From: Xiheimicrobium sp033763395
GTDB taxonomy: Bacteria; Myxococcota; Myxococcia; Myxococcales; Myxococcaceae
NCBI GenBank assembly: GCA_033763395.1
Contig: JANRKQ010000086.1
Coordinates: 1 to 64,000 of the forward strand
Length of the DNA: 64,000 nt
Direction: 5' to 3'
Numbering within the stretch: position 1 is the first letter of the stretch; the number at the start of each line of letters is the position of its first letter. Below, in pieces: positions 42,127-51,669 of the stretch. The notes under the pieces are model-generated. The model was given only the letters and a program-made list of their open reading frames with translations, made no database searches and was not told where the DNA came from. The position numbers and the translations under genes are program-made.

Positions 42127-43368
42127 CAGCGGTTCGCCGACTCTACCCTTCTGGTGCGCCCGAGAAAGAACAGCAGCACCGAAACGAGGCCAGCGCCCAC
42201 GGGTGCGCCCTGACACCCACCTCGGGGCGGCGGCACCGGCCCGGGCTCGACGCTGGGCCCGCCACAGGTTGCAACATGGTCGGGCGCAAGGCCCAGCTCC
42301 GCCCGTTCGACCGGCCACACCACCGAACAGGCGCGCGTCGTCGGGGCGTCTGCGGGGCAGGCCCGGGGTCCGCTGATGCGGCTCCACGTCAGCACCGGCA
42401 CGGCGCCAGGTGCGTCGAGCCGGGCGACCGCGAAGCCGTCTTCTCCGGACTGACGCCCGCAAGCGAGCGTCTCGCCACCGAGTCTCGCCACGCACGCGCG
42501 CTGCCGCGGCTGCTCGAGCACTTCGAAGTCGCTGCCGTTGGTCGAGCGATAGACCCGGTCGCCGAGGGCGAGCCACCACAGCCCCCCGTCCTGGGCCATG
42601 GACGACACGCGCCCGTCGGCGGTGAGCACCGTCACGAAGGTGCGGCCACCGTCGACGCTCTTGAGGAGCCGCGTTCGTTCCGGCGTCACCGAGTCGTCCA
42701 CGACCGACGCGAAGAGGACGCTGGCGTTCGACGCGTCGATGGCGTGCACGGTGAAGACCGAGCCCGTGGAGAACGCCGCGGTCAGCTCGATCTCCGAGAA
42801 GCTCGCGGCGCGGTCATCGCTCACGAAGAGCGAGAGCCGCCTCGGCTCGAAGTACCACGCCGACACGACCACCCGCCGGGGATCCGAAGGGGCCACCCGC
42901 ACCGCGTTGAAGAAGAGCGCCTCCGAGGCGAGCGCCGTGGCCGAGAACGTCTTCCCGTCGTCCGTCGAGGCCCACAGCCCGTTGCGGACCCCGAAGCGCG
43001 CCGAGGTGACGAAGAGCGTGTCGCCGGCCTCGACGACGTCGGCCGCGCCCCGGCTCTCGAAGTCGGGGTGCCGCTCGAACGAGCACCCGCGGTCGCGGCT
43101 GACCGCCAGCCCCGAGATGGCCGCCGCGAAGAGCGTTCCGCTCCGCGTGGCCGTCCACGTGGGCTGCTCGCGCGCCCCGAAGCCGAGCACCTCGGGACAG
43201 ATCCACTCGTACGTGCATCGGTCGTCGCTCACGAGCGCGCCGAAGGTGGTCGAGACGACGAGGCCTCCCGGGGTCCAGGGGCTGGGCGAGACGGCGAGCG
43301 ACTGCGGCGGCACGCCGTGGGCCCAGGCGAGCGACGAGACCATGAGCCCCAGGAGCCAGCCGAGCCGG

Positions 43369-43376
<8 letters not shown>
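42126..43376 (-). CDS. Secreted BNR/sortilin-like beta-propeller with MYXO-CTERM-like tail
   Basis: Protein of 416 aa with GTG start at 43376 that overlaps the cmk stop by 8 bp. The signal peptide is LGWLLGLMVSSLAWAHG. The body contains Asp-box (BNR) repeats such as ASTDDGKTFSA, VSDDRAASFSE and SVDGGRTFVTV, which form a beta-propeller. The C terminus has Pro-rich linker, GGCQGAPVGAGLVSVLLFFL and then RTRR, the Cys-hydrophobic-Arg plan of MYXO-CTERM sorting signals that direct proteins to the cell surface. Overlaps the next kinase gene by one base. Function unknown; surface binding protein is likely. Confidence 0.85.
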
Positions 43377-44052
<676 letters not shown>

Positions 44053-44059
44053 GGGCGCC

Positions 44060-45028
44060 TCACTTGCCGCTGAACACACCCATCGCGCGGAACTTGTCGT
44101 AGCGCTGGGCGATGAGCTGATCGGGCTTGAGCCTCTTGAGCTCGCGCAGGTGCTTTCGGAGCGCCTGGCCCAGCGCCTGCGCCGCCGCCGCTGGATCGCG
44201 ATGGCCACCGCCCGCCGGCTCGGGGACGATCTCGTCGACGACGCCGAGCTCCTTCAAGTCCGTGGCGACCAGCTTCAGCGCCTCGGCCGCCTTGTCAGCG
44301 CGCGTCGCATCGCGGAACAGAATCGACGCGCAGCCCTCGGGCGAGATCACCGAATAGATCGAGTACTGCATCATCAGCACCCGGTTGCCCACGCCGATCG
44401 CCAGGGCGCCGCCCGAGCCGCCCTCACCGACGACGGTGCTGATGACCGGCACTGGAAGGCCCGCCATCACCTCGAGGTTGACGGCGATCGCCTCGGCCTG
44501 TCCGCGCTCCTCGGCGCCGATGCCCGGGTAGGCGCCCGGCGTGTCGACGAAGGTGAAGATCGGCCGCTTGAAGCGCGCGGCGAGCTCGAAGAGGCGGCGC
44601 GACTTCCGGTAGCCCTCGGGCCGCGGCATGCCGAAGTTGCGCAGCATGTTCTCCTTCGTGCTGCGGCCCTTCTGGTGCCCCATCACCATCACCGGCTCAC
44701 CGTCGAAGCGCGCGAAGCCGCCGATGATCGACGGGTCCTCTCCGAAGAGGCGATCGCCCGCCAGCTCGCAGTAGTCGGTGAAGAGGAAGTTCACGTAGTC
44801 GAGGAAGTACGGGCGCGCGTTGTGGCGAGACAGCTGCACCACCTGCCAGCGGGACAGATCGTTGAAGATCTCCTCCTGGAGCTTCTTCGCCTTCTTCTCC
44901 AGCCGGCCGATCTCCTGCGTCATGTCGACGGCGCCGGACTTCGAGATGCTGCGCAGGTCACCGATCTTCTTCTCGAGCTCGAGGAGCGGCCGCTCGAAGT
45001 CGAGTGCGTGGGCGGAGCTGATGGCCAT
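44060..45028 (-). CDS. accA: Acetyl-CoA carboxylase carboxyltransferase subunit alpha
   Basis: Protein of 322 aa from the ATG at 45028. Catalyses, with AccD, transfer of the carboxyl group from biotin to acetyl-CoA to form malonyl-CoA, the first step of fatty-acid synthesis. The N-terminal helical part begins FERPLLELEKKIGDLRSIS. Family motifs include FTDYCELAGDRLFGEDPSII, VMGHQKGRSTKENMLRNFGM, PEGYRKSRRL, FVDTPGAYPGIGAEERGQAE and the oxyanion-forming GEGGSGGALAIG. Complete length. First gene of a minus-strand operon with cmk, a surface protein, a Ser/Thr kinase and an M2 peptidase. Confidence 0.97.
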   Translation of the reverse strand: MAISSAHALDFERPLLELEKKIGDLRSISKSGAVDMTQEIGRLEKKAKKLQEEIFNDLSRWQVVQLSRHNARPYFLDYVNFLFTDYCELAGDRLFGEDPSIIGGFARFDGEPVMVMGHQKGRSTKENMLRNFGMPRPEGYRKSRRLFELAARFKRPIFTFVDTPGAYPGIGAEERGQAEAIAVNLEVMAGLPVPVISTVVGEGGSGGALAIGVGNRVLMMQYSIYSVISPEGCASILFRDATRADKAAEALKLVATDLKELGVVDEIVPEPAGGGHRDPAAAAQALGQALRKHLRELKRLKPDQLIAQRYDKFRAMGVFSGK

Positions 45029-45125
45029 GGTGCGCGGCGATATGGCGCGCCGCGACGCGACGGGCAAGCGTCCTCGTTGCGGTGGCGGGTGCGCGAGCGT
45101 CGGTCTTTCGGCTACAAAACGTCGA

Positions 45126-45776
45126 ATGCGCCCTGCTCTCCTCGCGGTCGCCGTGATCGGTGTCTCGCTGTCTGCCCAGGCTGGAATCCTCTCGGGCCTC
45201 GCCAAGCTCGGGAAGGCCGGCAAGGTGGCCTCGACGGGCGTCAAGCTCTCGCGCGGCGCGAAGTTGGCCAGGCTCGCGGGCGGCGTCTCGACGGTGGTGG
45301 TGGCTGAGCGCGCGGCGGCCTCGCTCGGCGGCGTCGCGGCCGAGGGCGCGGGCTATCTGGCGCGGTCGAGCTCCGGTGAGCTGGTGATGCTGACGAAGGC
45401 GGCAAGTGCGCCGATGGTGGTGGACGACGTCGCCAAAGCGGCGAGCCATCTGGGCCCGAAGCCGACGATGGTGATCGACGCCTCCGTGGCGGCCAGCCCC
45501 GAGGCGCTCAAGGCGCTGCCGGCCGAGACCGAACTCTTCGTCGCCGATGGCGTGCGCAAGGTGCATGTGCGGCGCGTCGAGAAGGACGGGCTGGTCGAGT
45601 TCGTCGTCGACCAGGGGGGCAACGCGGTCGATCTGGCGGACTACGCAGCAAGCCTCGTCGGCGATGACGACCCCGAGCCAGACTCGAGCGGCGATTCCTT
45701 CGGGGGGCTGGTGGTCGGCGGTGTGCTGCTCGCCGCCTATGTCGGCTGGAAGCTGCTGCGCGCCCGGGCCGCGTGA
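45126..45776 (+). CDS. Exported or membrane protein of unknown function
   Basis: Protein of 216 aa from the ATG at 45126. An N-terminal signal peptide (RPALLAVAVIGVSLSAQAG) is followed by an Ala/Gly/Lys-rich region (LSGLAKLGKAGKVASTGVKL), a central alpha/beta segment (PTMVIDASVAASPEALKALP, ETELFVADGVRKVHVRRVEK) and a single C-terminal helix (GGLVVGGVLLAAYVGWKLL) with a basic end. The DDDPEPDSSGD stretch before the helix is acidic and flexible. No family recognised. Divergent from accA. Confidence 0.75.
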   Translation: MRPALLAVAVIGVSLSAQAGILSGLAKLGKAGKVASTGVKLSRGAKLARLAGGVSTVVVAERAAASLGGVAAEGAGYLARSSSGELVMLTKAASAPMVVDDVAKAASHLGPKPTMVIDASVAASPEALKALPAETELFVADGVRKVHVRRVEKDGLVEFVVDQGGNAVDLADYAASLVGDDDPEPDSSGDSFGGLVVGGVLLAAYVGWKLLRARAA

Positions 45777-45789
45777 CGCGCTCTTCGCC

Positions 45790-47031
45790 GTGGAGCGTTC
45801 CGAGAAGGGCGAGGCTCCGTCACCCAACCGCGTTGGAGCCTTCGGGCCCTGGCGGTTCGTGCTGGTCTTCGGCGTCGTCAGCCTGTTGGCCGACATGGTC
45901 TACGAGGGCGCCCGGAGCATCATCGGGCCCTACCTGGGCACTCTCGGCGCCTCGGCCACGGCCGTCGGCCTGATCGCGGGCGCGGGTGAGTTCCTGGGCT
46001 ACGGCTTGCGGCTGGCGTCGGCGTACCTCGTGACGCGCAGCCGCGCCTACTGGGCCTGGACGTTCGCCGGCTACGCCCTCACGGTCACGAGCGTGCCCCT
46101 GCTCGGGCTGAGCGGGAGCCTCGCGATCACCGCGCTCCTCTACGGCGGCGAAAGAATGGGCAAGGCCGTGCGCGGCCCCGCGAAGGACACACTGCTCTCG
46201 TGGGCCTCGGCGTCGACCGGACGTGGCAAGGCGTTCGGCGTGCACCAGGTGTTCGACCAGCTCGGAGCCGTCGCCGGCCCGCTGCTGGTCGCGGCTGTCC
46301 TCAGCGCGCACGCTCATGACCATCGCTCGGCCTTTGGCGCGCTCCTGGTGCCCGGGCTCGGCGTGCTCCTCGTACTCGTGTGGCTCCGACATCGGGCTCC
46401 GGAGCCGTGGCGGTTCGAGGCAGGTCCCGCTCCACGCTCGCCTCTGGCCGGGAGCCCGGAGGCCCGCGGGCTGCCACGGCGCTTCTGGAAGTACCTGGCA
46501 ACCGTGGCGTTGCTGTCTTCGTCGGTCGCCTCGTTTCCCCTCATCGCGTTCCATCTCGAGGCGCTGCAGCTCGCGTCACCCGCGACGATTCCGGTGCTGT
46601 ACGCGGGCGCGATGGCGGTCGAGGGGCTCACCGCGGTCGCGGTCGGGCACGCCTACGATCGCCTCGGCCCCAGGGTGCTCTTCGCGGCCCCGGTGGCCGC
46701 CGCCGGGGCTGCCCTGGCGTTCGCCAACACCGCAGTGCTCGTCTGGCTCGGTCTGGGCTTGTGGGGCGCGGTCAACGGCATTCTCGACTCGACCGTCAAG
46801 GCGGCAGTCTCGACGTGGGTCCCCACCGAGCGGCGGGCGGTCGCTTTCGGCTGGCTGGCGCTGATGCGCGGCGCCGGCTTGCTGATCTCCGGCGGCGTGT
46901 TGGGCGCGGCCGCGGCCTCTCGCCCATCGCTGGCGGCCGGCCTCATCGTCACGGCGAACGCGCTTGCGTTGAGCGCGCTGTGGGCCGTGCTCCGGAACCC
47001 CGAGGCTCAAGGTCGTGACCTCGAGCGGTGA
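45790..47031 (+). CDS. MFS transporter
   Basis: About 413 aa from the GTG at 45790, 13 bp after the previous gene. Twelve hydrophobic segments are expected: FVLVFGVVSLLADMVYEGAR, ALTVTSVPLLGLSGSLAITA, AALAFANTAVLVWLGLGLWG and others. The loop after helix 2 (YGLRLASAYLVTRSR) and the pattern LYGGERMGKAVRGPAKDTLL resemble bacterial MFS proteins of the kind annotated as tetracycline-resistance-like exporters, but the substrate cannot be inferred. Converges with sucCD. Confidence 0.88.
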   Translation: MERSEKGEAPSPNRVGAFGPWRFVLVFGVVSLLADMVYEGARSIIGPYLGTLGASATAVGLIAGAGEFLGYGLRLASAYLVTRSRAYWAWTFAGYALTVTSVPLLGLSGSLAITALLYGGERMGKAVRGPAKDTLLSWASASTGRGKAFGVHQVFDQLGAVAGPLLVAAVLSAHAHDHRSAFGALLVPGLGVLLVLVWLRHRAPEPWRFEAGPAPRSPLAGSPEARGLPRRFWKYLATVALLSSSVASFPLIAFHLEALQLASPATIPVLYAGAMAVEGLTAVAVGHAYDRLGPRVLFAAPVAAAGAALAFANTAVLVWLGLGLWGAVNGILDSTVKAAVSTWVPTERRAVAFGWLALMRGAGLLISGGVLGAAAASRPSLAAGLIVTANALALSALWAVLRNPEAQGRDLER

Positions 47032-47135
47032 GCGTGGCCCTCCGCGCCTCGAGTGGGCTCCATGTGGTCGCTGGGCGGCCGCGGCGCGCTGCGTCAGCTC
47101 GATCGCCCAGCGACGCCCCCGGCCGCCGCGCGGCG

Positions 47136-47177
47136 GGAACGACAACGCCGGGTCTCCACCCGCTGGAGATCCCGGCG
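47136..47177 (-). terminator. Terminator of the sucCD operon
   Basis: A long hairpin on the minus strand pairs 47177-47164 with 47158-47146 (13 base pairs with one bulged A, loop of 5 nt), followed by TTGTCGTT. It lies 23 bp after the sucD stop. The stem is strong but the T tract is broken; it may also serve the convergent MFS gene. Confidence 0.75.
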
Positions 47178-47200
47178 CCTCGAGCTCGACGGCAGGCTTC

Positions 47201-48094
47201 TCAGGCCTTGAGGCCCTTGCGCTTCATCGCCTCGACCAGCGTGGTGCCGAGCTCTGACGGCGACTGCGCCATCACGTAGCCCGCTGCGCTCATGGCCTTC
47301 ACCTTCTCGGCGGCGGTGCCCTTCCCGCCCGCGATGATCGCGCCGGCGTGGCCCATGCGCTTGCCCGGAGGCGCGCTCGCGCCGGCGATGAACCCGGCGA
47401 TCGGCTTCTTGAAGTTCGCCTTCACCCAGGCCGCGGCCTCTTCTTCCGCGCTGCCGCCGATCTCGCCGATCATGATGACCGCGTCGGTCTCGGCGTCGTC
47501 GTTGAACAGCTTGAGCACGTCGATGAAGTTGGTGCCGTTCACCGGGTCGCCGCCGATGCCCACGGCGGTCGACTGGCCGAGCCCGAGGCTGGTGAGCTGG
47601 AACACCGCCTCGTAGGTGAGCGTGCCGGAGCGCGACACCACGCCGATGCGCCCCGGCCGGTGGATGTGGCCCGGCATGATGCCGATCTTGCACTTGCCGC
47701 CCGGGGTGATGACGCCGGGGCAGTTCGGCCCGATGAGGCGCGTCGACGTGCCCTGGAGGAAGCGCTTGGCCTTCACCATGTCGTTCACCGGAATGCCCTC
47801 GGTGATAGTGATGACGAGCGGCAGCTTCGCGTCGGCCGCTTCCATGATCGAGTCGGCCGCGAACGGGGGCGGCACGAAGACGACCGAGGCGTTGGCGCCA
47901 GTCGCCTTCACGGCCTGCTCGACGGTGTCGAAGATGGGCACCTTGCCCTCGAACTTCTGGCCGCCCTTGCCCGGCGTGACGCCGGCGACGACGTTGGTGC
48001 CGTACTCCATGCACTGCTTCGCATGGAACGATCCGGCCGACCCGGTGATGCCCTGAACGACGAGGCGCGTCTCTGCGTTGACGAGGATGCTCAT
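47201..48094 (-). CDS. sucD: Succinyl-CoA ligase subunit alpha
   Basis: 297-aa subunit that binds CoA and carries the phosphohistidine in succinyl-CoA synthetase of the TCA cycle. N-terminal Rossmann part: ILVNAETRLVVQGITGSAGS and GVTPGKGGQKFEGKVPIFD. The active-site His lies in GKRMGHAGAIIAGGKGTA, and GPNCPGVITPGGKCKIGIMP is the CoA-binding signature. Start at the ATG at 48094, 14 bp after sucC. Transcribed with sucC and followed by a terminator hairpin. Confidence 0.97.
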   Translation of the reverse strand: MSILVNAETRLVVQGITGSAGSFHAKQCMEYGTNVVAGVTPGKGGQKFEGKVPIFDTVEQAVKATGANASVVFVPPPFAADSIMEAADAKLPLVITITEGIPVNDMVKAKRFLQGTSTRLIGPNCPGVITPGGKCKIGIMPGHIHRPGRIGVVSRSGTLTYEAVFQLTSLGLGQSTAVGIGGDPVNGTNFIDVLKLFNDDAETDAVIMIGEIGGSAEEEAAAWVKANFKKPIAGFIAGASAPPGKRMGHAGAIIAGGKGTAAEKVKAMSAAGYVMAQSPSELGTTLVEAMKRKGLKA

Positions 48095-48108
48095 GGTGTC
48101 TCTCTCTT

Positions 48109-49272
48109 TCAGCCCTTGAGCGCCGCGACGGCCTTCTCGGCGGCCTGGCGCAGGTTGTCGGCGGGGGTGATCTTCAGGCCCGAGTTCGCGAGGATCTGCT
48201 TGCCCAGCTCGACGTTCGTGCCCTCGAGGCGCACCACCAGCGGCACCTTGAGCTGCACTTCCTTCGCCGCCGCGATGATGCCCTCGGCGATGACGTCGCA
48301 CTTCATGATGCCGCCGAAGATGTTCACCAGCACGGCCTTCACCGCCGGGTCCGCGAGGATCAGCTTGAACGCCGCCGTCACCTTCTCTTTGGTGGCGCCG
48401 CCGCCCACGTCGAGGAAGTTCGCCGGCTCACCACCGACGAGCTTGATGGTGTCCATGGTGGCCATCGCCAGGCCGGCGCCGTTCACCATGCAGCCGATGT
48501 TGCCCGACAGCGCGATGTAGGCGAGGTCGAACTCCTTGGCCTTCGCCTCGCGCTCGTCCTCCTCGGCCACGTCGCGCATCTCGACGACGTCCTTCTGGCG
48601 GTAGAGCGCGTTGTCGTCGAAGTTCATCTTCGAATCGAGCGCGACGATCGAGCCGTCCTTGAGGCGCACGAGGGGGTTGATCTCGGCGAGGGCCGCGTCG
48701 GTCTCGACGTAGGCCTTGTAGAGCGCGGCGCAGAACTTCACGAAGGCGCCGACCGAGTCACCGGTGAGGCCGAGCCCGTAGGCGAGCTTGCGCCCCTGGT
48801 AGGCCTGGAAGCCGACGGCCGGGTCGACCGCCTCGCGGAGGATCTTCTCGGGGTGCTTCTCGGCGACCTCTTCGATCTCGACGCCACCTTCGGTCGAGGC
48901 CATGAAGGTGATGCGGCTGGTGGCGCGGTCGAGGGTGACGCCGAGGTAGTACTCCTTGTCGAGGTCGAGGCCTTCCTCGATGTACAGCGTCTGCACCTTC
49001 TGGCCCTCGGGGCCCGTCTGCACCGTCTTGAGCATCATGCCGAGCATCTTCGAGGCGTGCTCCTTCGCCTCGGCGGGGCTCTTCGCGATCTTCACGCCGC
49101 CGCCCTTGCCGCGGCCGCCAGCGTGGATCTGCGCCTTCACCACCACCACCTTCGTGCCCAGCTCCTTCGCCGCCTTCTCGGCGTCGTCCGCGGTGCGCAC
49201 GACGATGCCGCGCGGCACGGGGACCCCGTACTTCTTGAAGATCTGTTTGCCCTGGTACTCGTGGATTTTCAT
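48109..49272 (-). CDS. sucC: Succinyl-CoA ligase subunit beta
   Basis: 387-aa ATP-grasp subunit. It starts KIHEYQGKQIFKKYGVPVPR with CTGGAG upstream and has the ATP-grasp nucleotide site VVVKAQIHAGGRGKGGGVKI, the metal-binding LAEINPLVRLKDGSIVALDS, the loop GNIGCMVNGAGLAMATMD and the closing VNIFGGIMKCDVIAEGII. Full-length. With SucD it converts succinyl-CoA to succinate with ATP/GTP formation. First gene of the sucCD operon. Confidence 0.98.
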   Translation of the reverse strand: MKIHEYQGKQIFKKYGVPVPRGIVVRTADDAEKAAKELGTKVVVVKAQIHAGGRGKGGGVKIAKSPAEAKEHASKMLGMMLKTVQTGPEGQKVQTLYIEEGLDLDKEYYLGVTLDRATSRITFMASTEGGVEIEEVAEKHPEKILREAVDPAVGFQAYQGRKLAYGLGLTGDSVGAFVKFCAALYKAYVETDAALAEINPLVRLKDGSIVALDSKMNFDDNALYRQKDVVEMRDVAEEDEREAKAKEFDLAYIALSGNIGCMVNGAGLAMATMDTIKLVGGEPANFLDVGGGATKEKVTAAFKLILADPAVKAVLVNIFGGIMKCDVIAEGIIAAAKEVQLKVPLVVRLEGTNVELGKQILANSGLKITPADNLRQAAEKAVAALKG

Positions 49273-49395
49273 GTCGACTCCAGATGAGTGGCCCTGCGGT
49301 ACGAAGCGCGCGCCCTCGTAGCGACGAACGCCCCGCTTGTCTGCAAAGAGTTCTTCAGGCCGATGGCACCGCTCGGGCGCGTCTGATTGACTCCA

Positions 49396-51669
49396 GTGCG
49401 GGTGCTGGCGGCGACGATCCTGAGCGTGGTGTTGGGTCAGGCGGCGGTCCCTCCGCTGGGCAGCCCGCCCCTCGAGTTCGACGCAGGTGAGCTGGCGCGC
49501 CTCGAGTTCGCGCCCGCGCGTGACGAGGTCGCCGTCGCCGTGACGCCCCAGCTGATCGTCGTGCTCTGGGTCGACGGGCGCACCTCGGTGACGGGCATCG
49601 ACCGTGAAGACCTGGCCGGCGTGGCGGTGGACCGCCAGACGCTCGAGGTGCTCGCGCGCTTCCGCGGCGAGTCTCCCCCGGGCACCGGGGCGCGCACCCC
49701 CTCGCTGGCGATCGGGAACAATGGGAGTTCGCTCGGTTGGTTCCAGGACGTCACGAACGCCCAGCTGACCGGGCTCGATGCCGGGCGCTTCGGGGTGTTC
49801 GCCGTCACCGGCCCCGGGCTCAATGAGACGTCAGGGCCCATACCGGGCGACGGCGCGAGCGTTCCGCGGGTCGCCGCGTTCGGGGTGACGCACCTCGCGG
49901 CGCTGCGCCTCGGCCCCGCGCTGGTCGTCTCGACCAGCGTCGATGGCGGCCGATGGACCACCACCGTGCCCGCGCCTGGGCGGCCGATTCAAGGTGAGGT
50001 GCGGGTCGCCCGAGTCGGAGCCAACCTCATCATCGCAGCCACGCAAAGCGACGGCGGGATCGTCTCGGGCACGCCCGATGAGTGGGCCGCGCAGACCGGC
50101 CTGCGCCTGGATCGCACCGGCACGCTGGTCGACCTGGTCGAGAGTGGGACCGGCCGCCGAGTGCTCATCACGAGTGACGGGTCAGGAACGATGTTCGCGG
50201 ACGGGCAGCTCGAGGTCTTGACGCCGGAGCGGGTCGACCTGGTCGCGTCGTTCCCGGGCGGGGTGCTCGCGTCATCGGGCGGCGCCAAGCCGCTGCTGAT
50301 TCGCGTCGAGGGCGCCAGGGACAGCAGGTCGATGTGGGTCGGCGAACGAATCATCGGGCTCGCCGGTGACGGGACTGGCGCCGTCGCCGTCGAACGGGGT
50401 GGGCGCGGCTTGAGCCTCAGGCCCATCGGCAGCCGGGCCGACGGGGGGCTCGCGGTGGCGCCGACGAGCACGCTTGTGACCACGGCGCTCAGAGCCCAGG
50501 TCGGACCGAGCGTCGCCTGGCACGAGGCCACCCAACAGTTCGTGGTGGTGTGGGACGAACAAGACACGCCCACGACCTGGAGAACGGGCAGCGCGGCCGT
50601 TCGCCTCGATGGGACGACGGTCGACCTGCGGTCCACCGTGGGCGTGACGCCGACGACCGGGCGGCCGTTCAGCTCCCTCGCCGCGTCCGCCCATGCCGAC
50701 GGGACGCTCTTGCTCGGTCGCACCGACAGCACCGCCTGGACCCTCACCGAGCTCGGGCCGGACCTGCGCCCGGGGCGAGTCATCGCGTCGCAGGCCCGTG
50801 GAGGCTGGCAGGCCGTGGCTGGTGCCAAGGCGGTGCTCGCGTGGAGGACAGCTCCCAATGCCTTCATCGGGCGTTTCGCCGATGGCGGCGTGGTCAGCCT
50901 CGTGTCCGACGGGGTTCGCTGCGTCGCCGCGGTCGGGACCGATCACGTGGTTCCATACTGGGAGGCTGGGCGGCTGATGCTCTCTTTCCTGGAGCCGTCG
51001 AGCATTCGCAAGACGCTCCCAATCCCCGTCACGCCGCCCGCCAACGACCTCTGCGCGACCCCCCTCGATGACACCGCAGGCGTCGTGACGTGGGCAGACC
51101 GCGCGTCCATCAGGCAGCTCGTCTTCACGAATGACGGTGGGGGCACCGCGTGGAAGCTGCTGCCGGCCATCCAGGCGACGCCTCAGCCCATCGCTCCGAT
51201 CACGGTGCCAGTCCCCGGGGGGCTCGCCGTGTTCTGGAGCGCGGGCGGCCAGGGCATCGGCGCGCAGTTCGTCCCCGCTGATGGAGGCGCTGGCTTCGAC
51301 GGCGCCCTGCGGGAGGACGCTGGCTTCGTCGGAGAACCGGCCGTCGCCGTCAGCTCGCAGGGCTCGGTGCTCGTCGCCTGGCATGAGCTCGATCGAGAAG
51401 AAGATACGCTGCGCGTTCGGGCGCGGCTGTTGGTGCAGTCGACGCCGGCGCAGCCAGTCGACGGAGGCGTGGATGCCGGCCGCCTCGACGGCGGAACGAA
51501 CCCCGACGCTGGCACACTCGACGCGGGGCCAGCGCTGCCGCGGGTCGATGGCCGGCTCGCCGAGGTTCAGTTCATCGCCAACGGCTGTGGCTGCACGGCT
51601 GGGAGCGGAGCCGCCACGCTCGGGCTCCTGCTCCTGCTCAGTCGGTGGACTCGGCGCCGCGCGCGGTGA
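49396..51669 (+). CDS. Secreted protein with MYXO-CTERM sorting tail
   Basis: About 757 aa (GTG at 49396 used; a TTG at 49387 is possible). A signal peptide RVLAATILSVVLGQAA starts the protein. The body looks like a repetitive beta-propeller or surface domain (LVVSTSVDGGRWTTTVPAPG, AHADGTLLLGRTDSTAWTL). Near the C terminus a DAG-rich linker (GGVDAGRLDGGTNPDAGTLD) precedes NGCGCTAGSGAATLGLLLLL and SRWTRRRAR: the Cys-Gly-Cys, hydrophobic helix and Arg cluster of the MYXO-CTERM signal, known in myxobacteria to target proteins to the surface. Its 3' end overlaps the convergent MFS gene by 32 bp. Confidence 0.85.
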   Translation: MRVLAATILSVVLGQAAVPPLGSPPLEFDAGELARLEFAPARDEVAVAVTPQLIVVLWVDGRTSVTGIDREDLAGVAVDRQTLEVLARFRGESPPGTGARTPSLAIGNNGSSLGWFQDVTNAQLTGLDAGRFGVFAVTGPGLNETSGPIPGDGASVPRVAAFGVTHLAALRLGPALVVSTSVDGGRWTTTVPAPGRPIQGEVRVARVGANLIIAATQSDGGIVSGTPDEWAAQTGLRLDRTGTLVDLVESGTGRRVLITSDGSGTMFADGQLEVLTPERVDLVASFPGGVLASSGGAKPLLIRVEGARDSRSMWVGERIIGLAGDGTGAVAVERGGRGLSLRPIGSRADGGLAVAPTSTLVTTALRAQVGPSVAWHEATQQFVVVWDEQDTPTTWRTGSAAVRLDGTTVDLRSTVGVTPTTGRPFSSLAASAHADGTLLLGRTDSTAWTLTELGPDLRPGRVIASQARGGWQAVAGAKAVLAWRTAPNAFIGRFADGGVVSLVSDGVRCVAAVGTDHVVPYWEAGRLMLSFLEPSSIRKTLPIPVTPPANDLCATPLDDTAGVVTWADRASIRQLVFTNDGGGTAWKLLPAIQATPQPIAPITVPVPGGLAVFWSAGGQGIGAQFVPADGGAGFDGALREDAGFVGEPAVAVSSQGSVLVAWHELDREEDTLRVRARLLVQSTPAQPVDGGVDAGRLDGGTNPDAGTLDAGPALPRVDGRLAEVQFIANGCGCTAGSGAATLGLLLLLSRWTRRRAR

